From an uncultured Rikenellaceae bacterium (GTDB lineage: Bacteria; Bacteroidota; Bacteroidia; Bacteroidales; Rikenellaceae), in the NCBI GenBank assembly GCA_910577285.1, contig CAJTLO010000008.1:1-64000 (forward strand): a stretch of DNA of 64,000 nucleotides. Direction: 5' to 3'. The stretch's first letter is position 1. Each line of letters opens with the position of its first letter. The notes beneath the pieces were generated by a model. It did no database searches. It was not told the DNA's origin and was given only the letters and a program-made list of their open reading frames with translations. This document shows positions 45,137 to 54,364 of the stretch, piece by piece. The position numbers and the translations under genes are program-made.

Positions 45137-46439
45137 GATCGGTCACTTTCGCAGTTATCTTCCCTTTATACAATGTAATATCCAACTCCTCGCCCGCCGC
45201 GGTACGCGCCGCATCGGTCAGGGGACGTCCACCGGTCCGGACGATCGCAAAACCGCGGGCCAGGATTTTACGCGGATCGGCAGCTTCGGTCAACCGCTGC
45301 GCCTGAAGCAAACGGGCCTCTCCGCCCGCCACGGCACGACCGGCACTCTCTTCCAGACGTACCCGGAGCGCATCCAGGCGACCGCCTCGCGCCAGCAACG
45401 CCCTGCGTGCCCCCGCGGCCAAACCTTCGGAGAGCGACCGCAGCCGCCATTCCATCCGCAGCCCGGCCCCCGACACCCGTTCGCGCAACAGGGTGCCGTA
45501 CAGCTGCACCTCCTTCTCCTCGCCGTCGAGCGTCCGCCGGACACAGCGTCGTATCTCCCCGCCGAGTTCCTCCAGTCGGGCGTCGAAACCGGCTACCCGG
45601 TCGGCCAAGAAGGCCGCCACCGCCGTAGGGGTCTTCAACGAAAGGGCTGCCACCATATCCACGACGCTCTGATCCTTGTCGTGTCCCAATCCGGCAATCA
45701 CGGGCAAGGGGAACTGGGCGACATGGAAACTGAGCAGATAGGAGTTCAGAAAACTCAAGTCGCTCTGCGAACCGCCGCCACGGATCATCACTACCGCATC
45801 GAACTCCTCCATCCGGTCGGCTACCGCCTCCAGCGCACCGATGATCGACGCTTCGGCTCCGTGTCCCTGCATGACGGCATCGAACAGCACCGCATCGAAA
45901 CGATAGGGCGACGCACCGAGCTCATTCATGAAATCCTGATAGCCGGCCGCCTGCGGCGAGGAGATGACGGCGATGCGCTGAGGCACCTGCGGAATGCCCA
46001 ACTCGCGATTCAGGTCGAACACGCCGTCCTCCCGAAGCTGAGCGATGGTCTGCTGACGCTGCCGCGCCAGGTCGCCGAGCGTGTAGAGCGGATCGATGTC
46101 CACGATCCGCAGCGACAGGCCGTAGAGCTCATGATAGCTCACCGACGCACGGAACAGCACTTTCATGCCCACGGCGAGCTCCTCGCCCGTCGCCCCACGA
46201 AAATAGGAGGCGAGCATGCCGTACTGACTCGCCCAGATCACCGCCTGCGCCTGGGCCTGCGGCACACCGTTACGGCCTCCCTTCTCCACGAGTTGCAGAT
46301 AGCAGTGTCCCGAACGGGCGTTCACTTTCAACTCGCCTATCTCGGCGGTGATCCACAACGGCGCAGCAAACCCCTGGCACAGCACCTCCCGGATGCGGCC
46401 CTGAAGCTGCGACAAGGTCATATACGAATCGACTGCCAT
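45123..46439 (-). CDS. xseA: exodeoxyribonuclease VII large subunit
   Basis: A 438-residue nuclease that cuts single-stranded DNA to acid-soluble oligonucleotides. It has an N-terminal OB-fold (LWITAEIGELKVNARSGHCY), a central catalytic region with AVISSPQAAGYQDFMNEL, MIRGGGSQSDLSFLNSYLLS and PVIAGLGHDKDQSVVDMVA, and a helical C-domain. The start at ATG 46439 follows a -7 box by 23 bases. It forms an operon with xseB. Confidence 0.93.
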   Translation of the reverse strand: MAVDSYMTLSQLQGRIREVLCQGFAAPLWITAEIGELKVNARSGHCYLQLVEKGGRNGVPQAQAQAVIWASQYGMLASYFRGATGEELAVGMKVLFRASVSYHELYGLSLRIVDIDPLYTLGDLARQRQQTIAQLREDGVFDLNRELGIPQVPQRIAVISSPQAAGYQDFMNELGASPYRFDAVLFDAVMQGHGAEASIIGALEAVADRMEEFDAVVMIRGGGSQSDLSFLNSYLLSFHVAQFPLPVIAGLGHDKDQSVVDMVAALSLKTPTAVAAFLADRVAGFDARLEELGGEIRRCVRRTLDGEEKEVQLYGTLLRERVSGAGLRMEWRLRSLSEGLAAGARRALLARGGRLDALRVRLEESAGRAVAGGEARLLQAQRLTEAADPRKILARGFAIVRTGGRPLTDAARTAAGEELDITLYKGKITAKVTDHEKE

Positions 46440-46462
46440 AACCCGAACTCAATTTTGCCCTG

Positions 46463-46470
46463 CAAAGATA
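46463..46470 (-). promoter_or_regulatory. -7 box for xseAB
   Basis: The minus-strand sequence TATCTTTG is a full match to TAnnTTTG; the -33 part is unclear. Confidence 0.5.
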
Positions 46471-46566
46471 GTACATGCCGCGGCAAAGCGCCCCGTCCGA
46501 AGGACGTATCTCCGCGCCCTTTCCCGCCGATCGGACCGCCGCCGGCCGCCCATGCCCTCTGTGCGC

Positions 46567-47094
46567 CTACCCGACCCACACGGCGTAATCCGTTTTGCGG
46601 GGCCGCTGCTGCGCCACGGCTCCGGGCAAAGGATACCCCAGCACGCAATGACCGATTCCCTCGTAATCGCCCGCGATGCCCCAGGCCTCCAAGAGGGCTT
46701 TGCCCTCCGGCGAATCGAACACCTCCCGGGCCCGATGAATCCAGCATGCCCCCAGACCCAACGCATGGGCGGCATTGAGCAGGTTGCCCATCACCAACGT
46801 TCCGTCGTAGAGATAGGTAGGCCGGGTACGATCGGCCAGCACCACGACCACCGCCGGAGCGCCGTAGAAGGGATCGGAAGCGCTCCCCATCACGGCGGCA
46901 TTGAGCGCCGCAAGACGGTCGCGCACCGCCCTGTCCGTCACGACCGCCATCCGGGGCGACTGCATGCCCCGTCCGGTAGGGGCATACATCCCCGCCTCCA
47001 CCACCTGTGCGATCAACTCCTCCGCCGGCATCCGGTCGGGATCGTATCCACGGACGCTGCGTCGCGTCCTCAAACATTCCAATACGCTATTCAT
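46567..47094 (-). CDS. nitroreductase family flavoprotein
   Basis: A 175-residue FMN-dependent oxidoreductase. ATG 47094 starts MNSVLECLRTRRSVRGYDPD, the family N-terminus with the FMN-binding RRS; longer in-frame extensions are low-complexity. GMYAPTGRGMQSPRMAVVTD and AAHALGLGACWIHRA are the other hallmarks. It may reduce quinones, nitro compounds or other flavin-reducible substrates with NAD(P)H. The true substrate is unknown. It has its own -7 box. Confidence 0.85.
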   Translation of the reverse strand: MNSVLECLRTRRSVRGYDPDRMPAEELIAQVVEAGMYAPTGRGMQSPRMAVVTDRAVRDRLAALNAAVMGSASDPFYGAPAVVVVLADRTRPTYLYDGTLVMGNLLNAAHALGLGACWIHRAREVFDSPEGKALLEAWGIAGDYEGIGHCVLGYPLPGAVAQQRPRKTDYAVWVG

Positions 47095-47450
47095 AACCTG
47101 TTTCGATTTTCGTTTCACTGTTCCGAGCCCCCCTTTTCGAGGAACCGGCCTCGGAACCTCCTCCAAAAGTACGAAATAAACCGAGATCGCTGTTCCCTTC
47201 CGGAATCCTTCCCCTTCCGCCCGCAGGCACAACCGACACGGGCCGCGACGCCACCGGTCCCGCCGCGACAGCCGGCCACAGCCCTCCGACGGGATAAAAG
47301 CCGGAGACCGTGAACCGGAAAGGCCCGTTTCACGAACCGCCGCCGACAGCCCCCTGACGAACGGAAACGCGGAAGGGGCAGGAACGGAAGACAAAACCTC
47401 GACAAAACGCAGCTCCTTCCGACGGAAGCGCAGCATAGCTTGTGACGAAA
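47095..47450. other. intergenic region upstream of the nitroreductase
   Basis: About 355 bases without a convincing gene. It holds the nitroreductase -7 box near 47164-47171. The rest is GC-rich sequence that is open in several frames by composition only. Confidence 0.45.
47164..47171 (-). promoter_or_regulatory. -7 box for the nitroreductase gene
   Basis: The minus-strand sequence TACTTTTG matches TAnnTTTG, 69 bases before the start codon. Confidence 0.4.
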
Positions 47451-47478
47451 CGAGGGAAGCCCTTGCAGACTTCCCTCG
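47445..47478 (-). terminator. terminator of the methylmalonyl-CoA decarboxylase operon
   Basis: CGAGGGAAG (minus 47470-47478) pairs with CTTCCCTCG (47451-47459), followed on the minus strand by TTTCGTC, 25 bases past the beta-subunit stop. Confidence 0.7.
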
Positions 47479-47502
47479 CTTATCATACAAAAGCCCTGCG
47501 GG

Positions 47503-48672
47503 CTACCCGAGGAATCCGAGCATAATACCCGCTGCCACCGCACTGCCGATGACACCCGCCAGATTCGGCCCCATGGCGTGCATGAGCAGATAATTGCTCT
47601 TGTCGTACTTCAACCCCATCTCCTGGGAGATACGCGCCGCATGCGGCACGGCGGAAACCCCCGCATTACCGATCAACGGATTGATCTTGTTCCCTTTCTT
47701 GAGGAACAGGTTGAGGAATTTGACGAACAGCACTCCCGCAAAAGTCGCGATGATGAACGAGGTGGCACCGATCACGAAAACGAGCAGCGACTTCTCCGTC
47801 AGGAAGGTCGTAGCCTGCGTGGAAGCACCTACGGTCAGTCCGATGAGGATCGTCACGATATCGATGAGCGGACCGCCGGCCGTCGTAGCCAAACGCTTGG
47901 TCACACCGCTCTCCTTGAGCAGGTTCCCCAGGAACAGCATGCCGAGCAACGGCAGGCCCGAAGGCACGAGGAAACAGGTGAGCAGCAGACCGATGATCGG
48001 GAACATGATCTTCTCGCTCTTGGAGATGGGCCTCGGCGGCCTCATACGAATCAGACGCTCCTTCTTGGTCGTACACAGCTTCATCACCCAAGGCTGGAGT
48101 ACCGGCACGAGGGCCATGTAGGAATAGGCGGCGATCGCTATGGCGCCCATCATGTCCGGAGCGAGCCGGCTCGAAAGGAAGATGGCCGTCGGACCGTCGG
48201 CACCGCCGATAATACCGATCGCCCCCGCCTCGGCAGCAGTAAAGCCGCATGCGAGCGCGATCATGTAGGCACCGAAGATTCCGAACTGGGCCGCAGCGCC
48301 TATCGTCATCAGCTTCGGGTTGGAGATAAGGGCCGAGAAGTCGGTCATCGCCCCGATGCCGAGGAAGATCAAGGGCGGATAGAGACCGTTCTTCACCCCG
48401 AAATAGAGGTAATTCAGCACCGAACCCTCTTCATAGACACCGATCTCCATGCCGTCGGCAAAGGGAATATTGCCGATCAGTATGCCGAAGCCTATCGGCA
48501 CGAGGAGCATCGGCTCCATCTTGTGTTTGATACCGAGATAGAGGAAGAACAGGCCCACGACGATCATGACCAGGTGACCCCACGTCACGTTGGCGAAACC
48601 CGTTATCCCCCAGAGCTCTTGCAGGTTCTGCCCGATGAAAGCACCGAACCCGCCATTCAGGAACATGGTCAT
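47503..48672 (-). CDS. mmdB: sodium-pumping decarboxylase beta subunit (methylmalonyl-CoA decarboxylase)
   Basis: A 389-residue polytopic membrane protein of the OadB/GcdB/MmdB family, with family blocks IGFGILIGNIPFADGMEIGV, SNPKLMTIGAAAQFGIFGAY, GIIGGADGPTAIFLSSRLAP and AGVSAVPHAARISQEMGLK. It decarboxylates carboxybiotin and uses the energy to export Na+. It is the last gene of the five-gene operon, 4 bases from the biotin carrier. Confidence 0.93.
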   Translation of the reverse strand: MTMFLNGGFGAFIGQNLQELWGITGFANVTWGHLVMIVVGLFFLYLGIKHKMEPMLLVPIGFGILIGNIPFADGMEIGVYEEGSVLNYLYFGVKNGLYPPLIFLGIGAMTDFSALISNPKLMTIGAAAQFGIFGAYMIALACGFTAAEAGAIGIIGGADGPTAIFLSSRLAPDMMGAIAIAAYSYMALVPVLQPWVMKLCTTKKERLIRMRPPRPISKSEKIMFPIIGLLLTCFLVPSGLPLLGMLFLGNLLKESGVTKRLATTAGGPLIDIVTILIGLTVGASTQATTFLTEKSLLVFVIGATSFIIATFAGVLFVKFLNLFLKKGNKINPLIGNAGVSAVPHAARISQEMGLKYDKSNYLLMHAMGPNLAGVIGSAVAAGIMLGFLG

Positions 48673-48676
48673 ACGG

Positions 48677-49126
48677 CTATTCGATGGTTAGTAGTACATC
48701 CCCTTCCATCACCGAGTCGCCGGCACCTTTCATAATACTCTTCACCACACCGCTTCTGCTGGCGTCGATGTTGTTCTCCATCTTCATGGCTTCGAGTATC
48801 ATCACCGTCTGCCCTTCCTTCACCGTGTCGCCCTCCTTCACGCGGAGTTCGAGTACCGTACCGGGCAGCGGGCTGCGAAGCTGGGTGCCGTTGCCGGCCG
48901 CCGCCGGTGCGGAGGCGATCTTCACGGGTGCCGCCTGAGGCGTGGCCTGGTAGGTGGCGGGAGCTACCTGCACCGGCTTCACCGGTTTCGGTCCTCCGGC
49001 CAGATCGTTCTCGAGCTCTACCTTATAGGAGGTGCCGTTTACCGACACCGTGGCGACTCCGTCCTCTACGTTGTCTACGGCAACCTTGTACGCATTGCCG
49101 TTTATTTTGAATTGAAACTCTTTCAT
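48677..49126 (-). CDS. mmdC: biotin carboxyl carrier subunit (methylmalonyl-CoA decarboxylase)
   Basis: A 149-residue protein. It has a short N-terminal beta domain (FQFKINGNAYKVAVDNVEDG), an Ala/Pro/Val-rich flexible linker (about 48-75), and a biotinyl domain with the biotinylated lysine in EAMKMENNID. It carries CO2 as carboxybiotin from the alpha to the beta subunit. Its place between the gamma-like and beta genes fits the operon. Confidence 0.93.
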   Translation of the reverse strand: MKEFQFKINGNAYKVAVDNVEDGVATVSVNGTSYKVELENDLAGGPKPVKPVQVAPATYQATPQAAPVKIASAPAAAGNGTQLRSPLPGTVLELRVKEGDTVKEGQTVMILEAMKMENNIDASRSGVVKSIMKGAGDSVMEGDVLLTIE

Positions 49127-49133
49127 ACTGTGA

Positions 49134-50153
49134 CTATCTGTTTTTCCTTGAGGGTAATTCGGTTATGCCGTGTATCTTGGAGTTCCACGGCGAATACATC
49201 CTGTTGACGTGGTTGATGGTGATGACCGTCGATTCGTGCACATGCAGCTCTTCCTGGTAAAGTCTGAGCGCAAGTGCGATGGCTGCGATCTCCTCGCCGG
49301 TATAGCCGCCGTCGCGGGCCTGTTTGCCCACCACGGGTTCGCCGCCCTCCCGGGCCGACTTGCGGTTGGTGCGCCTCACCATGATCATCCCGATGAGCTT
49401 AAACACCAGGAAGATGGTCACCAGTGCGAGGAACACCACGCCCATGGCCGTCACGGCCATCACGCCGCCCGTAGCGTCCTTCTGACGGAACTGCTCGTGA
49501 CGCGGCACCTCCTCGTTCACCTCGTTGGTAGCCAGCGGGGTATTCTTCCCCATCTCCTGCGGCTGGTACTTCAGCCGTTGGGCGATGGTGTCGAGGTAGG
49601 CATCGCCGCGGAGCGCACGCCGTTCAGCACGGGTGAATTCCGGGAACACCTTGGACTCGATCTCCTCGTGACCCAAGATACCCCACGCCACGTCCGGCAC
49701 AGGCGTATACCCCTCCGGGAATTTGAAAACACTGATGATATCCTTGCCGTTGGCATTGTAGAGAATGACCATATCCACCGCCTCGTCGCTGAGGGTGAAG
49801 TTGGTATAGAAGGTCCCTTTGGTATCGGTACCCTCGCAGAAAAAGAGCCTGTAACCGAGCGGTTCGATACTCGTCGCGGGGTTGTTGCGCGGAATGTAGT
49901 ATTTGCGGATCAGCTTGTTACCCTCCGCGTCGTACCGATCGGCATACCGGACGCCCAGATAACAGCCGCCCACGTCGACGCGCTCGTATCCCGTATTGAA
50001 GAGCTCCACCCACGACTCCCGGACGCCGTAGTCGTCCACCACGTCGTTCTCGTTGAGTACGAGCACTTCGTTGATTCGCATATTCAGCACGCCCTGCGCC
50101 GACGCACCCAGTGCGCACAGTGCAGCGACGATCAAAAGACAGAACTTCCTCAT
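49134..50153 (-). CDS. OadG-type gamma subunit fused to a lamin-tail domain
   Basis: A 339-residue protein. ATG 50153 gives a signal peptide (RKFCLLIVAALCALGASA). Residues 25-150 resemble a lamin-tail domain (LNMRINEVLVLNENDVVDDY, WVELFNTGYERVDVGGCYLG), which faces the periplasm. After a linker, one membrane helix (about 235-260, VFLALVTIFLVFKLIGMIMV) leads to a short cytoplasmic tail typical of OadG. OadG anchors the alpha subunit to the pump. The exported domain is an addition; its role may be to bind envelope material. It lies 4 bases after mmdA. Confidence 0.8.
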   Translation of the reverse strand: MRKFCLLIVAALCALGASAQGVLNMRINEVLVLNENDVVDDYGVRESWVELFNTGYERVDVGGCYLGVRYADRYDAEGNKLIRKYYIPRNNPATSIEPLGYRLFFCEGTDTKGTFYTNFTLSDEAVDMVILYNANGKDIISVFKFPEGYTPVPDVAWGILGHEEIESKVFPEFTRAERRALRGDAYLDTIAQRLKYQPQEMGKNTPLATNEVNEEVPRHEQFRQKDATGGVMAVTAMGVVFLALVTIFLVFKLIGMIMVRRTNRKSAREGGEPVVGKQARDGGYTGEEIAAIALALRLYQEELHVHESTVITINHVNRMYSPWNSKIHGITELPSRKNR

Positions 50154-50157
50154 AAGC

Positions 50158-51720
50158 CTACAAAGGTATGTTGGAGTGTTTCTTGGCAGGGTTGGTGAGG
50201 CGCTTGGTAGCGAGCGACTGCAACGCACGGATGATGCGGAAACGCGTGTTGCGCGGCTCGATCACATCGTCGATGTAGCCGTACTTGGCCGCATTGTAGG
50301 GGTTCGAGAACTTCCTGCGGTACTCCTCCTCCTTCTCGGCGATGAAAGCCGCCTTCTGAGCCGGGTCTTCTATCTTGGCGATCTCGCGGGCGAAGAGCAC
50401 CTCCACGGCACCGCTCGCACCCATCACGGCGATCTCCGCACTCGGCCAGGCATAGTTGATGTCGCCGCGGATATGTTTGGAAGACATGACGATATAGGCA
50501 CCTCCATAGGATTTGCGCAGGGTCACGGTCACCTTGGGCACCGTGGCCTCGCAGTAGGCGAAGAGCAGTTTCGCGCCGTGCGTGATGACACCGCCGTACT
50601 CCTGACCCGTACCCGGCAGGAAGCCCGGCACATCCACCAGCGTCACGATCGGAATGTTGAACGCATCGCAGAACCGCACGAAACGGGCCGCCTTGCGCGA
50701 AGCATTGATATCGAGCACCCCGGCCATGTATTTGGGCTGGTTGGCGATAATACCCACGCTCTGTCCGTTGAAGCGGGCGAAACAGGTGATGACATTCTTG
50801 GCGAACGACTCGTGCACCTCGAGCATGTCGCCGTTATCGACGATGGCGCGGATCACCTCGTACATGTCGTAAGGCTTGCTGGGGCTGGCGGGGATGATTT
50901 CGTTGAGCGAATCCTCGAGCCTGCTGATGGAATCGGTACAGGGAGCCAGCGGAGCGTCCTCCATGTTGTTCTGGGGAATGAAGGAGATGAGCTTGCGGAT
51001 CAGTTCCATCGTCTCCTCTTCGGTGGAGGTGGCGAAATCGGCCACACCCGACTTGCCGGTGTGTACCGAAGCACCTCCGAGCTGCTCCTGCGTCACCTCT
51101 TCGCCCGTTACGGTCTTCACCACCGCCGGACCGGTCAGGAACATGTAGCTCGTGTCGCGCTTCATGATGGTGAAGTCGGTCAGCGCGGGCGAGTACACCG
51201 CGCCACCGGCGCAGGGACCCAGGATGACGGAGATCTGCGGAATGACGCCCGAAGCCATCACGTTGCGCTGGAAAATCTCGGCATAGCCGGCCAGCGCATT
51301 CACGCCCTCCTGAATACGCGCACCGCCGGAGTCGTTGAGTCCGATGCAGGGTGCGCCGGCCCGCATGGCCATGTCCATCACCTTGCATATCTTCTCGGAC
51401 ATCGTCTTGGAGAGCGAACCGCCCGATACGGTGAAATCCTGTGCGAAAATATAAACCAGACGGCCGTCGATCGTACCGTAGCCGGTCACCACCCCGTCGC
51501 CGTAGGTATGGCTCTTCTCCATGCCGAAATCGTAACAGCGGTGTGTCACGAACATGTCGAACTCCTCGAAACTGCCCTCGTCCAGGAGCATCTGTATCCT
51601 CTCACGGGCAGTGTACTTGCCCTTGGCGTGCTGTGCGTCGATCCTTTTCTGACCGCCGCCCTGCCTCGCTTCCTCGCGCAGCGCTATCAACTCCGCGACC
51701 TTGTTCTGATTATCGCTCAT
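50158..51720 (-). CDS. mmdA: methylmalonyl-CoA decarboxylase alpha subunit (carboxyltransferase)
   Basis: A 520-residue carboxyltransferase of the acyl-CoA carboxylase beta-type family. Blocks are KGKYTARERIQMLLDEGSFE, INDSGGARIQEG-like GLNDSGGARIQEGVNALAGY, GPCAGGAVYSPALTDF, and AYCEATVPKVTVTLRKSYGG with GGAYIVMSSKHIRGD. It moves CO2 from methylmalonyl-CoA to biotin, giving propionyl-CoA. Methylmalonyl-CoA specificity is supported by the adjoining epimerase, since sequence alone also fits propionyl-CoA carboxylase. Confidence 0.92.
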   Translation of the reverse strand: MSDNQNKVAELIALREEARQGGGQKRIDAQHAKGKYTARERIQMLLDEGSFEEFDMFVTHRCYDFGMEKSHTYGDGVVTGYGTIDGRLVYIFAQDFTVSGGSLSKTMSEKICKVMDMAMRAGAPCIGLNDSGGARIQEGVNALAGYAEIFQRNVMASGVIPQISVILGPCAGGAVYSPALTDFTIMKRDTSYMFLTGPAVVKTVTGEEVTQEQLGGASVHTGKSGVADFATSTEEETMELIRKLISFIPQNNMEDAPLAPCTDSISRLEDSLNEIIPASPSKPYDMYEVIRAIVDNGDMLEVHESFAKNVITCFARFNGQSVGIIANQPKYMAGVLDINASRKAARFVRFCDAFNIPIVTLVDVPGFLPGTGQEYGGVITHGAKLLFAYCEATVPKVTVTLRKSYGGAYIVMSSKHIRGDINYAWPSAEIAVMGASGAVEVLFAREIAKIEDPAQKAAFIAEKEEEYRRKFSNPYNAAKYGYIDDVIEPRNTRFRIIRALQSLATKRLTNPAKKHSNIPL

Positions 51721-51847
51721 ATAGTTTCAATAAGATTTTGTCGTTCGGTTAACCGTAGGACCGTCCCGCCGCCCTGTCGGGTGACGAGGACCGATCCGTG
51801 AAAGAACGGCGCCCTGCGGCTGCGGGGCGCCATCACACGCTGCGGTG

Positions 51848-52261
51848 TCACTTATCGTGCTTGTCCTCGCAAAGCTCCGTCAGGACGCCGCCGGTGGATT
51901 TGGGATGGAGGAAAGCGATCGTCAGCCCCTCGGCTCCCCGGCGCGGCGTTTTGTCGATCAGGCGTACGCCCTTGCCCTCGACCTCGGCCAGCGCCTCCTC
52001 GATGTTCTCCACGGCATAGGCCACATGATGGACGCCTTCGCCCTTGTTGGCGATGAACTTGGCGATGGTGCTCTCCTCGTTCGTGGGTTCGAGAAGCTCT
52101 ATCTTGGTCTGTCCGACCTTGAAGAAAGCGGTCTTCACCTTCTGATCGGCGACTTCTTCGATGTTGTAGCACTTGAATCCCAGAATATTTTCCCAGAAAG
52201 GGATCGCCTCTTCCAGACTTTTGACGGCGATTCCGAGATGTTCGATATGAGAAATTTTCAT
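51848..52261 (-). CDS. mce: methylmalonyl-CoA epimerase
   Basis: A 137-residue glyoxalase-fold enzyme (KISHIEHLGIAVKSLEEAIP, IELLEPTNEESTIAKFIANK, GVHHVAYAVENIEEALAEVE). The metal ligands are His7-type, a central Glu and HHVAYAV. It interconverts R- and S-methylmalonyl-CoA, linking the mutase to the decarboxylase. It is first in the operon, behind a good promoter. A GGCGCC-type hairpin lies in the 127-base gap to mmdA (51808-51831), possibly balancing expression. Confidence 0.92.
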   Translation of the reverse strand: MKISHIEHLGIAVKSLEEAIPFWENILGFKCYNIEEVADQKVKTAFFKVGQTKIELLEPTNEESTIAKFIANKGEGVHHVAYAVENIEEALAEVEGKGVRLIDKTPRRGAEGLTIAFLHPKSTGGVLTELCEDKHDK

Positions 52262-52331
52262 CTCTTTGATATTTTTGGTTTGACAGAATTCCTACTCGAT
52301 CCGTTCCGCGATCGGGAACCCCTGAACGTTA

Positions 52332-52363
52332 CAAAGATAATCTTTCTTTTCAGATGCCCGAAA
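52332..52363 (-). promoter_or_regulatory. promoter of the epimerase/decarboxylase operon
   Basis: On the minus strand, TTTC (52360-52363), 20 bases, TATCTTTG (52332-52339): a close match to the Bacteroidetes consensus, 70 bases before the mce ATG. Confidence 0.65.
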
Positions 52364-52440
52364 TAAACCCGCTATTTTTCCCCGCCTCGCCTGGCTGCGA
52401 ACATGCTCCGTTCCGGTCGGGACGTGCGGACGCTCCGCCG

Positions 52441-53556
52441 CTACAGCAGACTTTTGTAGACCGCCGTCAGGTTGGCCGCGATGACCGGTTCCCTGAAATT
52501 GCGGGCATAAGCCACTCCCCGGGTCCGCATGCCTTCGGCCGCCGCAGCGTCGTCGAGCACGCTCTTCAGCGCATGAAGCATCTCTTCCGTACTCTCGGGT
52601 GCCACGTAGATGCAGGCGTCACCGCCCGTTTCGGGAAACACCCCGCCCCGGGTGGTGATGACCGGCACCCGCGAATTGAGCGCTTCGAGAATCGGTATGC
52701 CGAACCCTTCGTAGAAAGAGGGATAAACGAACACGGAGGCCATCTGGTAAATGGCGGGCAAATCGCCGAAGGGCACGCTGTGAAGCATCTTCACGCGACT
52801 GCCGATACCGTGCGCCGCGGCATACTCCATCACGCGATCGGCATAACGGGTGTGCCGGCCGCAAGCCACCAGGTCGACGTCGAGCTTTCCCGCCACCATG
52901 GCCTTCACGGTCAGCATCAGGTTTTTGCGCTCCTCGATCGTACCCACGCTCAGGATATACCGCTCCGGCAGGCCGTAGGCCGCACGCACTTCGCGCCGCC
53001 GTTTCTCACCCACCGGTTTCTCGAACGCCGGATCGCATCCCTGATAGACCACCTCGATCTTCTCCTCCGGTATGTGCCAGTAGTTGATCAGGTCGCCCGC
53101 AGTCTGGCGGCTGATGGCGATGATGCGGTCGGCCTCCCGGCAACTCCGGGAGTACTTGCGCGTATAAAGCCACCGGTCCGCCGGCTTGTAAAGCTCGGGA
53201 TGATGGACGAAAATGATGTCGTGCATCGTCACCACGCTCCGCGCCCGCACCCGTCCGATGTCGGCCGGCAGTTCGTTGCTGAGTCCGTGAAAAACATCCA
53301 CCCCGCTCAGGCGGATGGCCCGTCCCATGGCATAGCTCCGCCACAGCGAACCGGAGAGGGCACGCACCCCCTGCGGCGTCACCACCCCGACATGCTCCGG
53401 CACGCCGAAGCCGCAACTGTTTCCCTCCTTGGGGGTAAACAGCGTATACCTGTTCTCCGGGGCATACCGGAGCAGCAGTCCGACCGTACTGCGCGAATAG
53501 TTGCCCAATCCGCTTCCGTTGAAAAAAAGCCTTTTGGCATCGAACCCGATATTCAT
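52441..53556 (-). CDS. GT4 family glycosyltransferase
   Basis: A 371-residue GT-B fold enzyme. The N-domain starts MNIGFDAKRLFFNGSGLGNY (a nucleotide-sugar glycosyltransferase pattern) and has VVTMHDIIFVHHPELY. The C-domain carries VGTIEERKNLMLTVKAM and the donor-binding EGFGIPILEALNSRVPVITT. It adds sugars to a surface polysaccharide or lipid, and donor and acceptor cannot be told. It stands alone here with no other polysaccharide genes. Confidence 0.88.
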   Translation of the reverse strand: MNIGFDAKRLFFNGSGLGNYSRSTVGLLLRYAPENRYTLFTPKEGNSCGFGVPEHVGVVTPQGVRALSGSLWRSYAMGRAIRLSGVDVFHGLSNELPADIGRVRARSVVTMHDIIFVHHPELYKPADRWLYTRKYSRSCREADRIIAISRQTAGDLINYWHIPEEKIEVVYQGCDPAFEKPVGEKRRREVRAAYGLPERYILSVGTIEERKNLMLTVKAMVAGKLDVDLVACGRHTRYADRVMEYAAAHGIGSRVKMLHSVPFGDLPAIYQMASVFVYPSFYEGFGIPILEALNSRVPVITTRGGVFPETGGDACIYVAPESTEEMLHALKSVLDDAAAAEGMRTRGVAYARNFREPVIAANLTAVYKSLL

Positions 53557-53891
53557 ACCAACTCCTTACTGATGACAAGTTCCGTTGCCGTAAAGATAAG
53601 ACAATCTATCGGAATCCCCACACCTCCCGCCGTTTTTGCCGCTCCGCACACCGCCCCGCCCCGGAGCTCCGCACGGAGGGAAGGCCCCCGACCGGAGAAC
53701 CCGCCCCGTCCCCTCCGGGGAAGGCGTCCCACAAAACGACGGGCCGGCGCATAGGAATTCCGGGTAAAAATAGTACATTCGCACTACGGAGCGTCCGCCG
53801 ATTCGGGCGCGATATTTGCCGGCCTACCGACCGGCATTCCCGCCGCACCCGGCGGGAACCCCAGCATTGTCAAAGCTAAAAAACGACCGCA
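53557..53891. other. intergenic region with tandem hairpins
   Basis: No gene seen. Two directly adjoining hairpins, TGCCGG/CCGGCA (53817-53836) and TTCCCGCC/GGCGGGAA (53837-53858), lie in the expected 5' UTR of the thioredoxin-fold gene. They could shape translation or act as read-through barriers. An ATG-proximal -7-like box GATATTTG is at 53811-53818. Confidence 0.4.
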
Positions 53892-54353
53892 ATGAAACGA
53901 TTTCTGACCATAGCGCTGCTGGCCCTGCTGACCGCCGCACCGCTGCACGCACAACGACTCGTGATCGGCGAACGCGCCCCGGAACTGAGCGTATCGCAAT
54001 GGCTCAACGGAGCCCCCGACACCAACGGCAAGGCCGTCATGGTGGAGTTCTACCACTCTTCCGCCCCGAAAGGGGACGAACGCCTCGCCCGGCTCGACGA
54101 GCTGGCCAGGACCCACGGCGACCGGCTCGCGGTGGTGGTGGTGACGCGCGAGAACGGCGAGGCCGCCACGACCTCCCTGCTGAAAGGCTCGCCCGCCTAC
54201 CGGGTGGGTTACGACAGCGACGGGGCGGTCTTCTCGACCTTCTCGGCCCGCTACGTACCCTACTCGGTGATTTACGACAAACGGGGACGCATCCTGTGGG
54301 TAGGCAACCCCTCGTCGCTCTCGGTTGCCGACATCGCCGACATCATCCGCTAA
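53892..54353 (+). CDS. exported thioredoxin-fold protein lacking the redox cysteines
   Basis: A 153-residue protein with a signal peptide (about 1-20, LLALLTAAPLHAQ). The rest follows TlpA/AhpC-like thioredoxins (RAPELSVSQWLNG, VMVEFYHSSAPKGDERL, VPYSVIYDKRGRILWVGNPS with the cis-Pro). The place of the C-x-x-C motif reads A-P-K-G (residues 58-61), and no Cys is present in the mature protein. It therefore cannot be a classical disulfide reductase and is probably structural or a binding protein. It lies 11 bases before meaB. Confidence 0.75.
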   Translation: MKRFLTIALLALLTAAPLHAQRLVIGERAPELSVSQWLNGAPDTNGKAVMVEFYHSSAPKGDERLARLDELARTHGDRLAVVVVTRENGEAATTSLLKGSPAYRVGYDSDGAVFSTFSARYVPYSVIYDKRGRILWVGNPSSLSVADIADIIR

Positions 54354-54364
54354 AAACACGAGAG

